This document shows positions 33,293 to 44,019 of a DNA stretch of 64,000 nucleotides, in pieces; positions within the stretch are counted from its first letter, which is position 1; every line of letters begins with the position of its first letter. A model generated the notes under the pieces. That model searched no databases, was not told the DNA's origin, and worked only from the letters and a program-made list of their open reading frames with translations. Both the position numbers and the translations under genes were made by a program. This stretch comes from Limanda limanda (lineage: Eukaryota; Chordata; Actinopteri; Pleuronectiformes; Pleuronectidae): the NCBI RefSeq assembly GCF_963576545.1, contig NC_083651.1, positions 21,519,248-21,583,247 of the forward strand, written 5' to 3'.

Positions 33293-34274
33293 CGATATAT
33301 GCTTCTCCATTTTTACTGACACGGACAGAGAAACGCCCTCTCCGAGCGCCTCGGAGAGCTTTTCGTGCACCTCTTTTTTTTCTAACTACACCTCGGCATG
33401 GCGGAGCGCCTCGGGATGGTCCTTGGCTGTGATTGGTCCGCTAACGACAGCATTTCGGAACGACATCATTTCCGGACCTCAAACTGTTTCATTCCCTATA
33501 TCACAATAAACCCGAACACAACTACGATTCTACGGTTAATGTGACAAGTGTGTTAAGCCAGCGTAGTTGTCTTGCTGACGGTGGCTGGTTAGAGCACTGA
33601 CGGCATGTGTATACAGTCACATACGGTTTTAACGCCCTGTCATAACGGCGCTAGCGTGCTAGCCACCATGCTAACTGCGGTGGCAACAGCGCAAAAACCC
33701 GCTGTCACAACTTAATTCCACAGCTATCATGACACTGTTTCTCAAATACCGTCAGGTTAGAAGCAAACACTGGGTAGTAGTTAGTATCGGGAGTCCCTGC
33801 TGACTGTGTGTGGAAGCTGGGGGGGGGGAGCTAGCTGCCACCGTGTAGCTTTAAGCCGTGGAATTAGCAACGCAGTTCGGAAACAAGACCGGGGAACCGC
33901 TGCGCTAAGAAATTATAACATCAGGATTTGACCCGCTGGGTGTCACTTTATTTAGTTCTGTTAGTTGCCATCGTTCACTGTGTGTGAGGAAAGCCGGGAG
34001 ATGGCAAATAAACAAACGTGGACTTCTTCTACGCACATAGGCCAGAGGGGTAGGCTTCTCTAAGCTCGTCTTCCGTTTGACGGTGAATTGTCTTCAACAC
34101 GTAAAGTTTTCGGAGAAGCATAAATGAAAAAGAGTCCGTGCGTCCCCCCGCTCGCCACGGAGTCGGAGAAGCATACTGGAGCCTTTAGTCCAGAACATGC
34201 GCCATTTGGTTTCAGGTTTTGACCACACTTGTAAGCCGAGAAGGAGGCCATGTGGTTCAACAAAGACATTTCCC
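33293..34274. other. Spacer A right block, shared with spacer B
   Basis: Non-coding; matches 52776-53701 of spacer B (CGATATATGCTTCTC, GATTGGTCCGCTAACGACAG, GGCGCTAGCGTGCTAGCCAC). TGCTTCTCC near 33300 recurs inverted as GGAGAAGCATA near 34112 and 34165. It may be an old element, but no gene or clear terminal repeats were seen. Confidence 0.6.
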
Positions 34275-34528
34275 AACATGAGTTTCTTCTAACTCAACCT
34301 CAGTTGATTTAAACTAGTAATAATACAGCACATAACATGGAGTTTGAACCCATACAACAAAATTCAGTATAGCATCAGATTGAATGGGGGGGACTAGAGC
34401 TTCTCACAGAGTTCATCAGTTTTTTTTTCTTTATTATTTTTGAATGAGGTTAGGTTTACTGTGAAAAATACTGCGTAATCTTTTCGTGTGTGGTAAACTG
34501 GGCGTCTCCAGTTTAGTCAAGCTCACTA

Positions 34529-34621
34529 ATTGGACTGTTTTAATCCCATGTTCACAAACACACTATCTGTTGCCGCCAGTAAATGATATTAACCGATGAA
34601 AGAAAGAGAGTTCAGGTAAGT
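34529..34621 (+). promoter_or_regulatory. Putative OR2 promoter and 5' splice donor
   Basis: Inverted CCAAT core ATTGG at 34529, TATA-like GATATTAA near 34586, donor CAG|GTAAGT with intron start 34616, 71 bp before the ATG. Confidence 0.45.
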
Positions 34622-34686
34622 CAGCGATGGACACTTGAGATAGTGGATGTCTTTGTTTTTGAATAATGTGAGAGAGACCCTTCATC

Positions 34687-35610
34687 ATGATGGATAATGT
34701 TTCAGTAGTTTCTATGTTCACTATGTCGGGGTTGAGTGGCACAGCGCACTACAGAGTCACCCTCTTCATCCTCACTTTTTTGTGTTACTGTGTGATCTGG
34801 TTGGTAAACGTGACCATCATCGTGACCATCATCGTGGATAAAAACCTTCACGAGCCCATGTACATCTTCCTCTGTAATCTGTGCATTAACGGACTGTATG
34901 GGACTGCAGGCTTTTATCCAAAGTTCCTCAGTGACCGCCTGTCTAACTCTCATGTCATCTCTTACTGTGGATGCCTCCTGCAGGGTTTTGTGTTGCACTC
35001 TTCAGTCAGTGCAGATTTCTCTATTCTCTTATTAATGGCCTATGACAGATATGTGGCTATCTGTCAGCCTCTGATTTACCACTCAGTGATGACGAAGGGA
35101 AAAATAGGCATGTTTGTGTTTTTTGCTTGGCTTGTACCCCACTATCTGAATATGGTGGGCACTATAACAACAGCAATAACCAAAATATGCGGCTCACATA
35201 TTCCAAAAATCTATTGTATTAATTATTTGGTGAATAGACTTGCTTGTATTCCTCCATTAGCAAGTGCCATTATTCCAGCTTTTAATTACACTGTTTGTTT
35301 AATCTATGTAGTCTTAATTTTCTGGTCTTATTTGTATCTGATCAAAAATTGCCTTCACTCCGGTGAGAACAGAAGCAAGTTCATGCAAACCTGTCTGCCG
35401 CATTTACTATGTTTGAATACCTTAGTCATTAGTATTCTTTTTGATTTGATGTACGTGAGATTTGGCACGAGTACGATACCGCAAAGTCTCAAGAATTTTA
35501 TGGCAATAGAATTCCTGGTCGTTCCTCCGATCCTCAATCCCCTCATATATGGTCTCAAACTGACACAAATAAGAAACAGAATCGTGCAGTTTTTTTTCAG
35601 GAAGAACTGA
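34687..35610 (+). CDS. Odorant receptor 2, intact
   Basis: 307-residue intronless OR with the same landmarks as OR1: N4 glycosylation site, LHEPMY 54-59, MAYDRYVAIC 117-126, KFMQTCLPHL 231-240 and NPLIY 284-288. It belongs to the OR2/3/4 subgroup (S82, V107-S108, F111-S112, HYLNMVG at 152-158). It differs from OR3/OR4 at five residues that I could see: Y78 for F, R84 for L, C94 for S, I188 for T and R305 for K. C94 is next to the conserved C96, which may matter for disulfide pairing. It is the first gene right of spacer A; its upstream promoter-proximal sequence is intact but the unit start lies 27 kb away. Confidence 0.94.
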   Translation: MMDNVSVVSMFTMSGLSGTAHYRVTLFILTFLCYCVIWLVNVTIIVTIIVDKNLHEPMYIFLCNLCINGLYGTAGFYPKFLSDRLSNSHVISYCGCLLQGFVLHSSVSADFSILLLMAYDRYVAICQPLIYHSVMTKGKIGMFVFFAWLVPHYLNMVGTITTAITKICGSHIPKIYCINYLVNRLACIPPLASAIIPAFNYTVCLIYVVLIFWSYLYLIKNCLHSGENRSKFMQTCLPHLLCLNTLVISILFDLMYVRFGTSTIPQSLKNFMAIEFLVVPPILNPLIYGLKLTQIRNRIVQFFFRKN

Positions 35611-35720
35611 CATGTGATCTGTAGAAAGAAAGTTGATTAATATTATCATCTACATTGTTATTTCTGTTTTTTAGAAAAGTGTTACAATCTGAGAAATTTA
35701 TTACAGCACAGTTACCAGGC

Positions 35721-36095
35721 TCTAACCTCTGGATTATCAATCTGTGATGACAAAAAGAGTCTCTGGCCAATTTGTTTTTAACTTGGCTTATACCATTAAT
35801 TTTGATGTTAATGTAAACAATAACAGCATCAGGATCATGGTTATGTGCCTCACATATACTGTTTCTGATATAGCTTATTCTGCCTCCATAGAAAATAAAG
35901 CTATTACAGCTTTTTTAAATTATCTGTTGTGTTTGGACCCTCTTATTAACATTTGCTCTTATATTCTGTATTTTCAGTATGAACCTTAAATGTCTGACTG
36001 CCACAGAAAACAGGAGCAAGCTAATGCAAATGTGTCTGCCTCATTTATTTGGTTTTTAATCGATTTATATGTCTGCTCTCTACTTTTTTCTACAC
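35721..36095 (+). pseudogene. OR fragment relic downstream of OR2
   Basis: Copy of the relic found after OR1. The HSVMTK-like start reads SVMMTKRV-type sequence in this copy, FNLAYTINF and ICSYILYFQY are retained, and the run ENRSKLMQMCLPHLF follows in a shifted frame. Its AATAAA is lost (CACTTTAAAA). Confidence 0.82.
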
Positions 36096-37174
36096 TTTAA
36101 AAAATGTAACACTGCAATGTTTGTGTCTGTTTTTTTTTTAAAGAAACAAATTGTTAAGCATGATGTATAATGCATATATGTCCGTATCAATAAATAATTA
36201 TCTCATCTGACAAACCTGTGACATATATCTAAAACATAAACCTGAGAGCAACATTTATAAGAATCCAGTGTTGTAGAGTAAATGACTGTGTTAAGCATTG
36301 AGGCAGGATCACATGTAATTCTGTTGACCTTCACAAATAAACGTTATCCCACTATGGATTTCTGAAATAATCAATAGCTTAATTCGCATGAAAGTTGATT
36401 TAAACTCGTACCTCTTTCTTTTAACTTTGACACCCTCACCATCCACTCTGAATGCACCACACAGAACTAATCTATATACAATTAATGGTCTGTTTCTCTC
36501 TGGGAGTTAATATGACAAAATGCATTGCACCATCTCCTAGTAAACATTCATCCTGCACAAAGGCATCTGTTGTTGGACCAAATAAAAAGGGTACAATACT
36601 TTTTTTAATTAGTTAAACAGGGTTTTAAGTCAGTTTATCCAAATAACGTCAAATCATTTGCTTTGCTCCTGTAAAATTTGTAAAGTGTCTTTGAGCACTT
36701 TGAAAAATGCTCTATAAATAAAATGTATTCTTATAATAATAAGAATAATTCTTACAATTTCAATAGGGCCTTCCATCGTTCGGTGCTGGGGCCTTAATTA
36801 TAATTGATATAAACTGCTGAGCCAAAACCTGTGAGCGCTGGTAGCATGCAGAGTAATTTTATTTTTGTGGGTATATGTATAGAAAAGACCTCGGAGGAAT
36901 GAACTTGTGTATAAAACTCACCATGAGTTCATTCTAATTCAACTTCAGGTGATTTAAACTAGTAATAATACAGCACTTAACATGGAGTATGAACCCATAC
37001 AACAAAATTCAGTATAACATAAGATTGACTGGGGGGGGGGGGGCTAGAGCCTGTCACAGAGTTCATTAATTTTTTTTTTCTTTATTATTTTTAAATGAGG
37101 TTAGGTTTACTGTGAAAAATACTGCGTAATCTTTTCATGTGTAGTAAACTGGGCGTCGTTTAGTCCAGCTCACT
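36096..37174. repeat. Unit 2/unit 3 intergenic repeat
   Basis: Non-coding. LINE/SINE-type tail (AAGTGTCTTTGAGCACTTTG) at ~36685-36743, unit 3 begins at 36744, poly-G run at 37031-37043. No other gene seen. Confidence 0.7.
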
Positions 37175-37268
37175 GATTGGACTGTTTTAATCCCATGTTC
37201 ACAAACACACTATCTGTTGCCGCCAGTAAATGATATTAACCGATGAAAGAAAGAGAGTTCAGGTAAGT
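37175..37268 (+). promoter_or_regulatory. Putative OR3 promoter and 5' splice donor
   Basis: Inverted CCAAT GATTGG at 37175-37180, GATATTAA near 37233, donor CAG|GTAAGT with intron start 37263, 71 bp before the ATG. Confidence 0.45.
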
Positions 37269-37333
37269 CAGCGATGGACACTTGAGATAGTGGATGTCTT
37301 TGTTTTTGAATAATGTGAGAGAGACCCTTCATC

Positions 37334-38257
37334 ATGATGGATAATGTTTCAGTAGTTTCTATGTTCACTATGTCGGGGTTGAGTGGCACAGCGCACTACA
37401 GAGTCACCCTCTTCATCCTCACTTTTTTGTGTTACTGTGTGATCTGGTTGGTAAACGTGACCATCATCGTGACCATCATCGTGGATAAAAACCTTCACGA
37501 GCCCATGTACATCTTCCTCTGTAATCTGTGCATTAACGGACTGTATGGGACTGCAGGCTTTTTTCCAAAGTTCCTCAGTGACCTCCTGTCTAACTCTCAT
37601 GTCATCTCTTACAGTGGATGCCTCCTGCAGGGTTTTGTGTTGCACTCTTCAGTCAGTGCAGATTTCTCTATTCTCTTATTAATGGCCTATGACAGATATG
37701 TGGCTATCTGTCAGCCTCTGATTTACCACTCGGTGATGACGAAGGGAAAAATAGGCATGTTTGTGTTTTTTGCTTGGCTTGTACCCCACTATCTGAATAT
37801 GGTGGGCACTATAACAACAGCAATAACCAAAATATGCGGCTCACATATTCCAAAAATCTATTGTATTAATTATTTGGTGAATAGACTTGCTTGTACTCCT
37901 CCATTAGCAAGTGCCATTATTCCAGCTTTTAATTACACTGTTTGTTTAATCTATGTAGTCTTAATTTTCTGGTCTTATTTGTATCTGATCAAAAATTGCC
38001 TTCACTCCGGTGAGAACAGAAGCAAGTTCATGCAAACCTGTCTGCCGCATTTACTATGTTTGAATACCTTAGTCATTAGTATTCTTTTTGATTTGATGTA
38101 CGTGAGATTTGGCACGAGTACGATACCGCAAAGTCTCAAGAATTTTATGGCAATAGAATTCCTGGTCGTTCCTCCGATCCTCAATCCCCTCATATACGGT
38201 CTCAAACTGACACAAATAAGAAACAGAATCGTGCAGTTTTTTTTCAAAAAGAACTGA
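37334..38257 (+). CDS. Odorant receptor 3, intact (protein identical to OR4)
   Basis: 307 residues with all OR landmarks (N4, LHEPMY, C96, MAYDRYVAIC 117-126, KFMQTCLPHL, NPLIY 284-288). The protein is identical to OR4; at DNA level I saw three silent differences (a GTG/GTT-type change near codon 46, TCG/TCA at S133, AAA/AAG at K305-306). Unit 3 and unit 4 are both 2647 bp long, so this is a very recent duplication or conversion event. F77-F78 replaces the F-Y found in ORs 1, 2, 5, 6 and 7. Expression and ligand are unknown. Confidence 0.94.
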   Translation: MMDNVSVVSMFTMSGLSGTAHYRVTLFILTFLCYCVIWLVNVTIIVTIIVDKNLHEPMYIFLCNLCINGLYGTAGFFPKFLSDLLSNSHVISYSGCLLQGFVLHSSVSADFSILLLMAYDRYVAICQPLIYHSVMTKGKIGMFVFFAWLVPHYLNMVGTITTAITKICGSHIPKIYCINYLVNRLACTPPLASAIIPAFNYTVCLIYVVLIFWSYLYLIKNCLHSGENRSKFMQTCLPHLLCLNTLVISILFDLMYVRFGTSTIPQSLKNFMAIEFLVVPPILNPLIYGLKLTQIRNRIVQFFFKKN

Positions 38258-38367
38258 CATGTGATCTGTAGAAAGAAAGTTGATTAATATTATCATCTAC
38301 ATTGTTATTTCTGTTTTTTAGAAAAGTGTTACAATCTGAGAAATTTATTACAGCACAGTTACCAGGC

Positions 38368-38742
38368 TCTAACCTCTGGATTATCAATCTGTAATGACAA
38401 AAAGAGTCTCTGGCCAATTTGTTTTTAACTTGGCTTATACCATTAATTTTGATGTTAATGTGAACAATAACAGCATCAGGATCATGGTTATGTGCCTCAC
38501 ATATACTGTTTCTGATATAGCTTATTCTGCCTCCATAGAAAATAAAGCTATTACAGCTTTTTTAAATTATCTGTTGTGTTTGGACCCTCTTATTAACATT
38601 TGCTCTTATATTCTGTATTTTCAGTATGAACCTTAAATGTCTGACTGCCACAGAAAACAGGAGCAAGCTAATGCAAATGTGTCTGCCTCATTTATTTGGT
38701 TTTTAATCGATTTATATGTCTGCTCTCTACTTTTTTCTACAC
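38368..38742 (+). pseudogene. OR fragment relic downstream of OR3
   Basis: Same decayed TM4-TM6 fragment, starting 110 bp after the OR3 stop. The 80-codon frame at 38394 (MTKRVSGQFVFNLAYT) covers its first part. Confidence 0.82.
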
Positions 38743-39820
38743 TTTAAAAAATGTAACACTGCAATGTTTGTGTCTGTTTTTTTTTTAAAGAAACAAATTG
38801 TTAAGCATGATGTATAATGCATATATGTCCGTATCAATAAATAATTATCTCATCTGACAAACCTGTGACATATATCTAAAACATAAACCTGAGAGCAACA
38901 TTTATAAGAATCCAGTGTTGTAGAGTAAATGACTGTGTTAAGCATTGAGGCAGGATCACATGTAATTCTGTTGACCTTCACAAATAAACGTTATCCCACT
39001 ATGGATTTCTGAAATAATCAATAGCTTAATTCGCATGAAAGTTGATTTAAACTCGTACCTCTTTCTTTTAACTTTGACACCCTCACCATCCACTCTGAAT
39101 GCACCACACAGAACTAATCTATATACAATTAATGGTCTGTTTCTCTCTGGGAGTTAATATGACAAAATGCATTGCACCATCTCCTAGTAAACATTCATCC
39201 TGCACAAAGGCATCTGTTGTTGGACCAAATAAAAAGGGTACAATACTTTTTTTAATTAGTTAAACAGGGTTTTAAGTCAGTTTATCCAAATAACGTAAAA
39301 TCATTTGCTTTGCTCCTGTAAAATTTGTAAAGTGTCTTTGAGCACTTTGAAAAATGCTCTATAAATAAAATGTATTCTTATAATAATAAGAATAATTCTT
39401 ACAATTTCAATAGGGCCTTCCATCGTTCGGTGCACAGGCCTTAATTATAATTGATATAAACTGCTGAGCCAAAACCTGTGAGCGCTGGTAGCATGCAGAG
39501 TAATTTTATTTTTGTGGGTATATGTATAGAAAAGACCTCGGAGGAATAAACTTGTGTATAAAACTCACCATGAGTTCATTCTAATTCAACTTCAGGTAAT
39601 TTAAACTAGTAATAATACAGCACTTAACATGGAGTATGAACCCATACAACAAAATTCAGTATAACATAAGATTGACTGGGGGGGGGGGGCTAGAGCCTGT
39701 CACAGAGTTCATTAATTTTTTTTTTCTTTATTATTTTTTAATGAGGTTAGGTTTACTGTGAAAAATACTGCGTAATCTTTTCATGTGTAGTAAACTGGGC
39801 GTCGTTTAGTCCAGCTCACT
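38743..39820. repeat. Unit 3/unit 4 intergenic repeat
   Basis: Non-coding and nearly identical to the unit 2/3 interval. LINE/SINE-type tail before 39391, where unit 4 begins; poly-G run 39678-39689. Confidence 0.7.
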
Positions 39821-39914
39821 GATTGGACTGTTTTAATCCCATGTTCACAAACACACTATCTGTTGCCGCCAGTAAATGATATTAACCGATGAAAGAAAGA
39901 GAGTTCAGGTAAGT
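39821..39914 (+). promoter_or_regulatory. Putative OR4 promoter and 5' splice donor
   Basis: GATTGG at 39821-39826, GATATTAA near 39879, donor CAG|GTAAGT with intron start 39909. Confidence 0.45.
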
Positions 39915-39979
39915 CAGCGATGGACACTTGAGATAGTGGATGTCTTTGTTTTTGAATAATGTGAGAGAGACCCTTCATC

Positions 39980-40903
39980 ATGATGGATAATGTTTCAGTA
40001 GTTTCTATGTTCACTATGTCGGGGTTGAGTGGCACAGCGCACTACAGAGTCACCCTCTTCATCCTCACTTTTTTGTGTTACTGTGTGATCTGGTTGGTAA
40101 ACGTGACCATCATTGTGACCATCATCGTGGATAAAAACCTTCACGAGCCCATGTACATCTTCCTCTGTAATCTGTGCATTAACGGACTGTATGGGACTGC
40201 AGGCTTTTTTCCAAAGTTCCTCAGTGACCTCCTGTCTAACTCTCATGTCATCTCTTACAGTGGATGCCTCCTGCAGGGTTTTGTGTTGCACTCTTCAGTC
40301 AGTGCAGATTTCTCTATTCTCTTATTAATGGCCTATGACAGATATGTGGCTATCTGTCAGCCTCTGATTTACCACTCAGTGATGACGAAGGGAAAAATAG
40401 GCATGTTTGTGTTTTTTGCTTGGCTTGTACCCCACTATCTGAATATGGTGGGCACTATAACAACAGCAATAACCAAAATATGCGGCTCACATATTCCAAA
40501 AATCTATTGTATTAATTATTTGGTGAATAGACTTGCTTGTACTCCTCCATTAGCAAGTGCCATTATTCCAGCTTTTAATTACACTGTTTGTTTAATCTAT
40601 GTAGTCTTAATTTTCTGGTCTTATTTGTATCTGATCAAAAATTGCCTTCACTCCGGTGAGAACAGAAGCAAGTTCATGCAAACCTGTCTGCCGCATTTAC
40701 TATGTTTGAATACCTTAGTCATTAGTATTCTTTTTGATTTGATGTACGTGAGATTTGGCACGAGTACGATACCGCAAAGTCTCAAGAATTTTATGGCAAT
40801 AGAATTCCTGGTCGTTCCTCCGATCCTCAATCCCCTCATATACGGTCTCAAACTGACACAAATAAGAAACAGAATCGTGCAGTTTTTTTTCAAGAAGAAC
40901 TGA
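39980..40903 (+). CDS. Odorant receptor 4, intact (protein identical to OR3)
   Basis: 307 residues, identical in sequence to the OR3 product. All OR landmarks are present and the frame is undisturbed. The surrounding unit is also near-identical to unit 3, including the relic and both flanks. Purely synonymous differences between the two genes argue for true separate copies rather than one locus assembled twice, but too few differences exist to exclude an assembly or haplotype artefact. Confidence 0.92.
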   Translation: MMDNVSVVSMFTMSGLSGTAHYRVTLFILTFLCYCVIWLVNVTIIVTIIVDKNLHEPMYIFLCNLCINGLYGTAGFFPKFLSDLLSNSHVISYSGCLLQGFVLHSSVSADFSILLLMAYDRYVAICQPLIYHSVMTKGKIGMFVFFAWLVPHYLNMVGTITTAITKICGSHIPKIYCINYLVNRLACTPPLASAIIPAFNYTVCLIYVVLIFWSYLYLIKNCLHSGENRSKFMQTCLPHLLCLNTLVISILFDLMYVRFGTSTIPQSLKNFMAIEFLVVPPILNPLIYGLKLTQIRNRIVQFFFKKN

Positions 40904-41013
40904 CATGTGATCTGTAGAAAGAAAGTTGATTAATATTATCATCTACATTGTTATTTCTGTTTTTTAGAAAAGTGTTACAATCTGAGAAATTTATTACAGC
41001 ACAGTTACCAGGC

Positions 41014-41388
41014 TCTAACCTCTGGATTATCAATCTGTAATGACAAAAAGAGTCTCTGGCCAATTTGTTTTTAACTTGGCTTATACCATTAATTTTGATG
41101 TTAATGTGAACAATAACAGCATCAGGATCATGGTTATGTGCCTCACATATACTGTTTCTGATATAGCTTATTCTGCCTCCATAGAAAATAAAGCTATTAC
41201 AGCTTTTTTAAATTATCTGTTGTGTTTGGACCCTCTTATTAACATTTGCTCTTATATTCTGTATTTTCAGTATGAACCTTAAATGTCTGACTGCCACAGA
41301 AAACAGGAGCAAGCTAATGCAAATGTGTCTGCCTCATTTATTTGGTTTTTAATCGATTTATATGTCTGCTCTCTACTTTTTTCTACAC
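41014..41388 (+). pseudogene. OR fragment relic downstream of OR4
   Basis: Same fragment, near-identical to the one after OR3; here the end reads CACATTAAAA. Confidence 0.82.
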
Positions 41389-42475
41389 ATTAAAAAATGT
41401 AACACTGCAATGTTTGTGTCTGTTTTTTTTTTTAAAGAAACAAATTGTTAAGCATGATGTATAATGCATGTATGTCCGTATCAATAAATAATTATCTCAT
41501 CTGACAAACCTGTGACATATATCTAAAACATAAACCTGAGAGCAACATTTATAAGAATCCAGTGTTGTAGAGTAAATGACTGTGTTAAGCATTGAGGCAG
41601 GATCACATGTAATTCTGTTGACCTTCACAAATAAACGTTATCCCACTATGGATTTCTGAAATAATCAATAGCTTAATTCGCATGAAAGTTGATTTAAACT
41701 CGTACCTCTTTCTTTTAACTTTGACACCCTCACCATCCACTCTGAATGCACCACACAGAACTAATCTATATACAATTAATGGTCTGTTTCTCTCTGGGAG
41801 TTAATATGACAAAATGCATTGCACCATCTCCTAGTAAACATTCATCCTGCACAAAGGCATCTGTTGTTGGACCAAATAAAAAGGGTACAATACTTTTTTT
41901 AATTAGTTAAACAGGGTTTTAAGTCAGTTTATCCAAATAACGTCAAATCATTTGCTTTGCTCCTGTAAAATTTGTAAAGTGTCTTTGAGCACTTTGAAAA
42001 ATGCTCTACAAATAAAATGTATTCTTATAATAATAAGAATAATTCTTACAATTTCAATAGGGCCTTCCATCGTTCGGTGCACGGGCCTTAATTATAATTG
42101 ATATAAACTGCTGAGCCAAAACCTGTGAGCGCTGGTAGCATGCAGTGTAATTTTATTTTTGTGCGTATATGTATAGAAAAGACCTTGGAGGAATAAACTT
42201 GTGTATAAAACTCACCATGAGTTCATTCTAATTCAACTTCAGGTGATTTAAACTAGTAATAATACAGCACTTAACATGGAGTATGAACCCATACAACAAA
42301 ATTCAGTATAACATAAGATTGACTGGGGGGGGGGGGGGGGGGGCTAGCCTGTCACAGAGTTCATTAATTTTTTTTTTCTTTATTATTTTTTAATGAGGTT
42401 AGTTTACTGTGAAAAATACTGCGTAATCTTTTCATGTGTAGTAAACTGGGCGTCTCCAGTTTAGTCCAGCTCACT
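41389..42475. repeat. Unit 4/unit 5 intergenic repeat
   Basis: Non-coding. LINE/SINE-type tail at ~41978-42037, unit 5 begins at 42038, poly-G run of 19 at 42325-42343. Confidence 0.7.
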
Positions 42476-42569
42476 GATTGGACCGTTTCACTCCCATGTT
42501 CACAAACACACTATCTGTTGCCGCCAGTAGATGATATTAACCAAAGAAAGAAAGACAGTTCAGGTAAGT
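42476..42569 (+). promoter_or_regulatory. Putative OR5 promoter and 5' splice donor
   Basis: GATTGG at 42476-42481, GATATTAA near 42534, donor CAG|GTAAGT with intron start 42564, 71 bp before the ATG. Confidence 0.45.
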
Positions 42570-42634
42570 CAGCGATGAACACATGTGTTGGTGGATGTCT
42601 TTGTTTTCTAATTATGTGAGAGAGAACCTTCATC

Positions 42635-43558
42635 ATGATGGATAATGTTTCAGAAGTTTCCATGTTCACTATGTCGGGGTTGAGTGGCACAGCGCACTAC
42701 AGAGTCACCCTCTTCATCCTCACTTTTTTGTGTTACTGTGTGATCTGGCTGGTAAACGTGACCATCATCATGACCATCATCATAGATAAAAACCTTCACG
42801 AGCCCATGTACATCTTCCTCTGTAATCTGTGCATCAACGCACTGTATGGGACTGCAGGCTTTTATCCAAAGTTCCTCATCGACCTCCTGTCTAACTCTCA
42901 TGTCATCTCTTACAGTGGATGCCTCCTGCAGGGTTTTGTGTTGCACTCTTCACTCTGCGCAGATGGCTCTATTCTCTTATTAATGGCCTATGACAGATAT
43001 GTGGCTATCTGTCAGCCTCTGGTTTACCACTCAGTGATGACGAAGGGAAAAATAGGCATGTTTGTGTTTTTTGCTTGGCTTGTACCCCACTATATGATCT
43101 TGGTGAGCACTATAACAACAGCAATAACCAAAATATGCGGCTCACATATTCCAAAAATCTATTGTATTAATTATTTGGTCAATAGACTTGCTTGTACTCC
43201 TCCATTAGCAAGTGTCATTGTTCCAGCTTTTAATTACACTGTTGTTTTAATCCATGTAGCCTTTATTTTTTGGTCTTATATGTGTCTGATCAAAAATTGC
43301 CTTCACTCCGGTGAGAACAGAAGCAAGTTCATGCAAACCTGTCTGCCGCATTTACTATGTTTGAATACCTTAGTCATTAGTATTCTTTTTGATTTGATGT
43401 ATGTGAGATTTGGCACGAGTACGATACCGCAAAGTCTCAAGAATTTTATTGCAATAGAATTCCTGGTCGTTCCTCCGATCCTCAATCCCCTTATATACGG
43501 TCTCAAACTGACTCAAATAAGAAACAGAATCTTGCAGCTTTTTTTAAGGAAGAACTGA
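42635..43558 (+). CDS. Odorant receptor 5, intact
   Basis: 307-residue OR with all family landmarks. With OR6 it forms a distinct subgroup: A69, L107-C108-A109-D110-G111 in TM3, and a TM5 carrying V194, V196, V204, H207, A209, F210, M216 and C217 instead of the A/I/C/Y/V/L/L/Y set of ORs 1-4. E7 replaces V7 and M46 replaces V46. These changes lie in regions that line the odorant pocket in ORs, so a different ligand range is plausible (inference). Start MMDN as in the paralogues. Confidence 0.94.
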   Translation: MMDNVSEVSMFTMSGLSGTAHYRVTLFILTFLCYCVIWLVNVTIIMTIIIDKNLHEPMYIFLCNLCINALYGTAGFYPKFLIDLLSNSHVISYSGCLLQGFVLHSSLCADGSILLLMAYDRYVAICQPLVYHSVMTKGKIGMFVFFAWLVPHYMILVSTITTAITKICGSHIPKIYCINYLVNRLACTPPLASVIVPAFNYTVVLIHVAFIFWSYMCLIKNCLHSGENRSKFMQTCLPHLLCLNTLVISILFDLMYVRFGTSTIPQSLKNFIAIEFLVVPPILNPLIYGLKLTQIRNRILQLFLRKN

Positions 43559-43668
43559 CTTGTGATCTGTAGAAAGAAAGTTGATAAATATTATCATCTG
43601 CCTTGTTATTTGTGTTTTTTAGAAAAGTGTTACAATCTGAGAAATTTATTACAGCACAGTTACCAGGC

Positions 43669-44019
43669 TCTAACCTCTGGATTATCAATCTGTTATGACA
43701 AATAGAGTCTGTGGCCTATTTGTTTTTAACTTGGCTTATACCTTTAATATTTATGTTAATGTGAACAATAACAGCATCAGGATCATGGTTATCTGCCTCA
43801 CATATACTGTTTATGATACAGCTTATTCTGCCTCCATAGACAATAAAGCTATTACAGCATTTTTAAATGATCCTTTGTGTTTTGACCCTTTTATTAACAT
43901 TTGCTCTTATATTCTGTTTTTTTTTCAGTATGAACATAACATGTCTTGACTTCCACAGAAAACAGGAGCAAGCTAATGCAAATGTGTCTGCCTCATTTAT
44001 TTTGTTTTGAACTGATTTA
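43669..44019 (+). pseudogene. OR fragment relic downstream of OR5
   Basis: Same relic with its own changes (MTNRVCGLFVFNLAYT). Its 3' end and the following ~190 bp present in units 1-4 and 7 are deleted; the sequence jumps from GATTTATAT to AAACCAGAGAGC. Unit 6 shares this deletion. Confidence 0.8.

Larger units (their letters stand above)
7008..34274. mobile_element. Spacer A, insertion inside OR unit 2
   Basis: The unit-2 upstream region is split after AACATGAGT (6999-7007) and resumes at a second AACATGAGT (34275-34283). Uninterrupted units read straight through this position. The same spacer ends occur in spacer B (47183-53701), starting GTTGTGCAATAATGG and ending near GACATTTCCC or GACATTGCCC. 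Blocks shared with B: 7008-7304 plus 9078-9330, 11906-12464, and 33293-34274. Everything else in A is later insertion. No terminal inverted repeat was seen, so its class is unknown. Confidence 0.7.
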
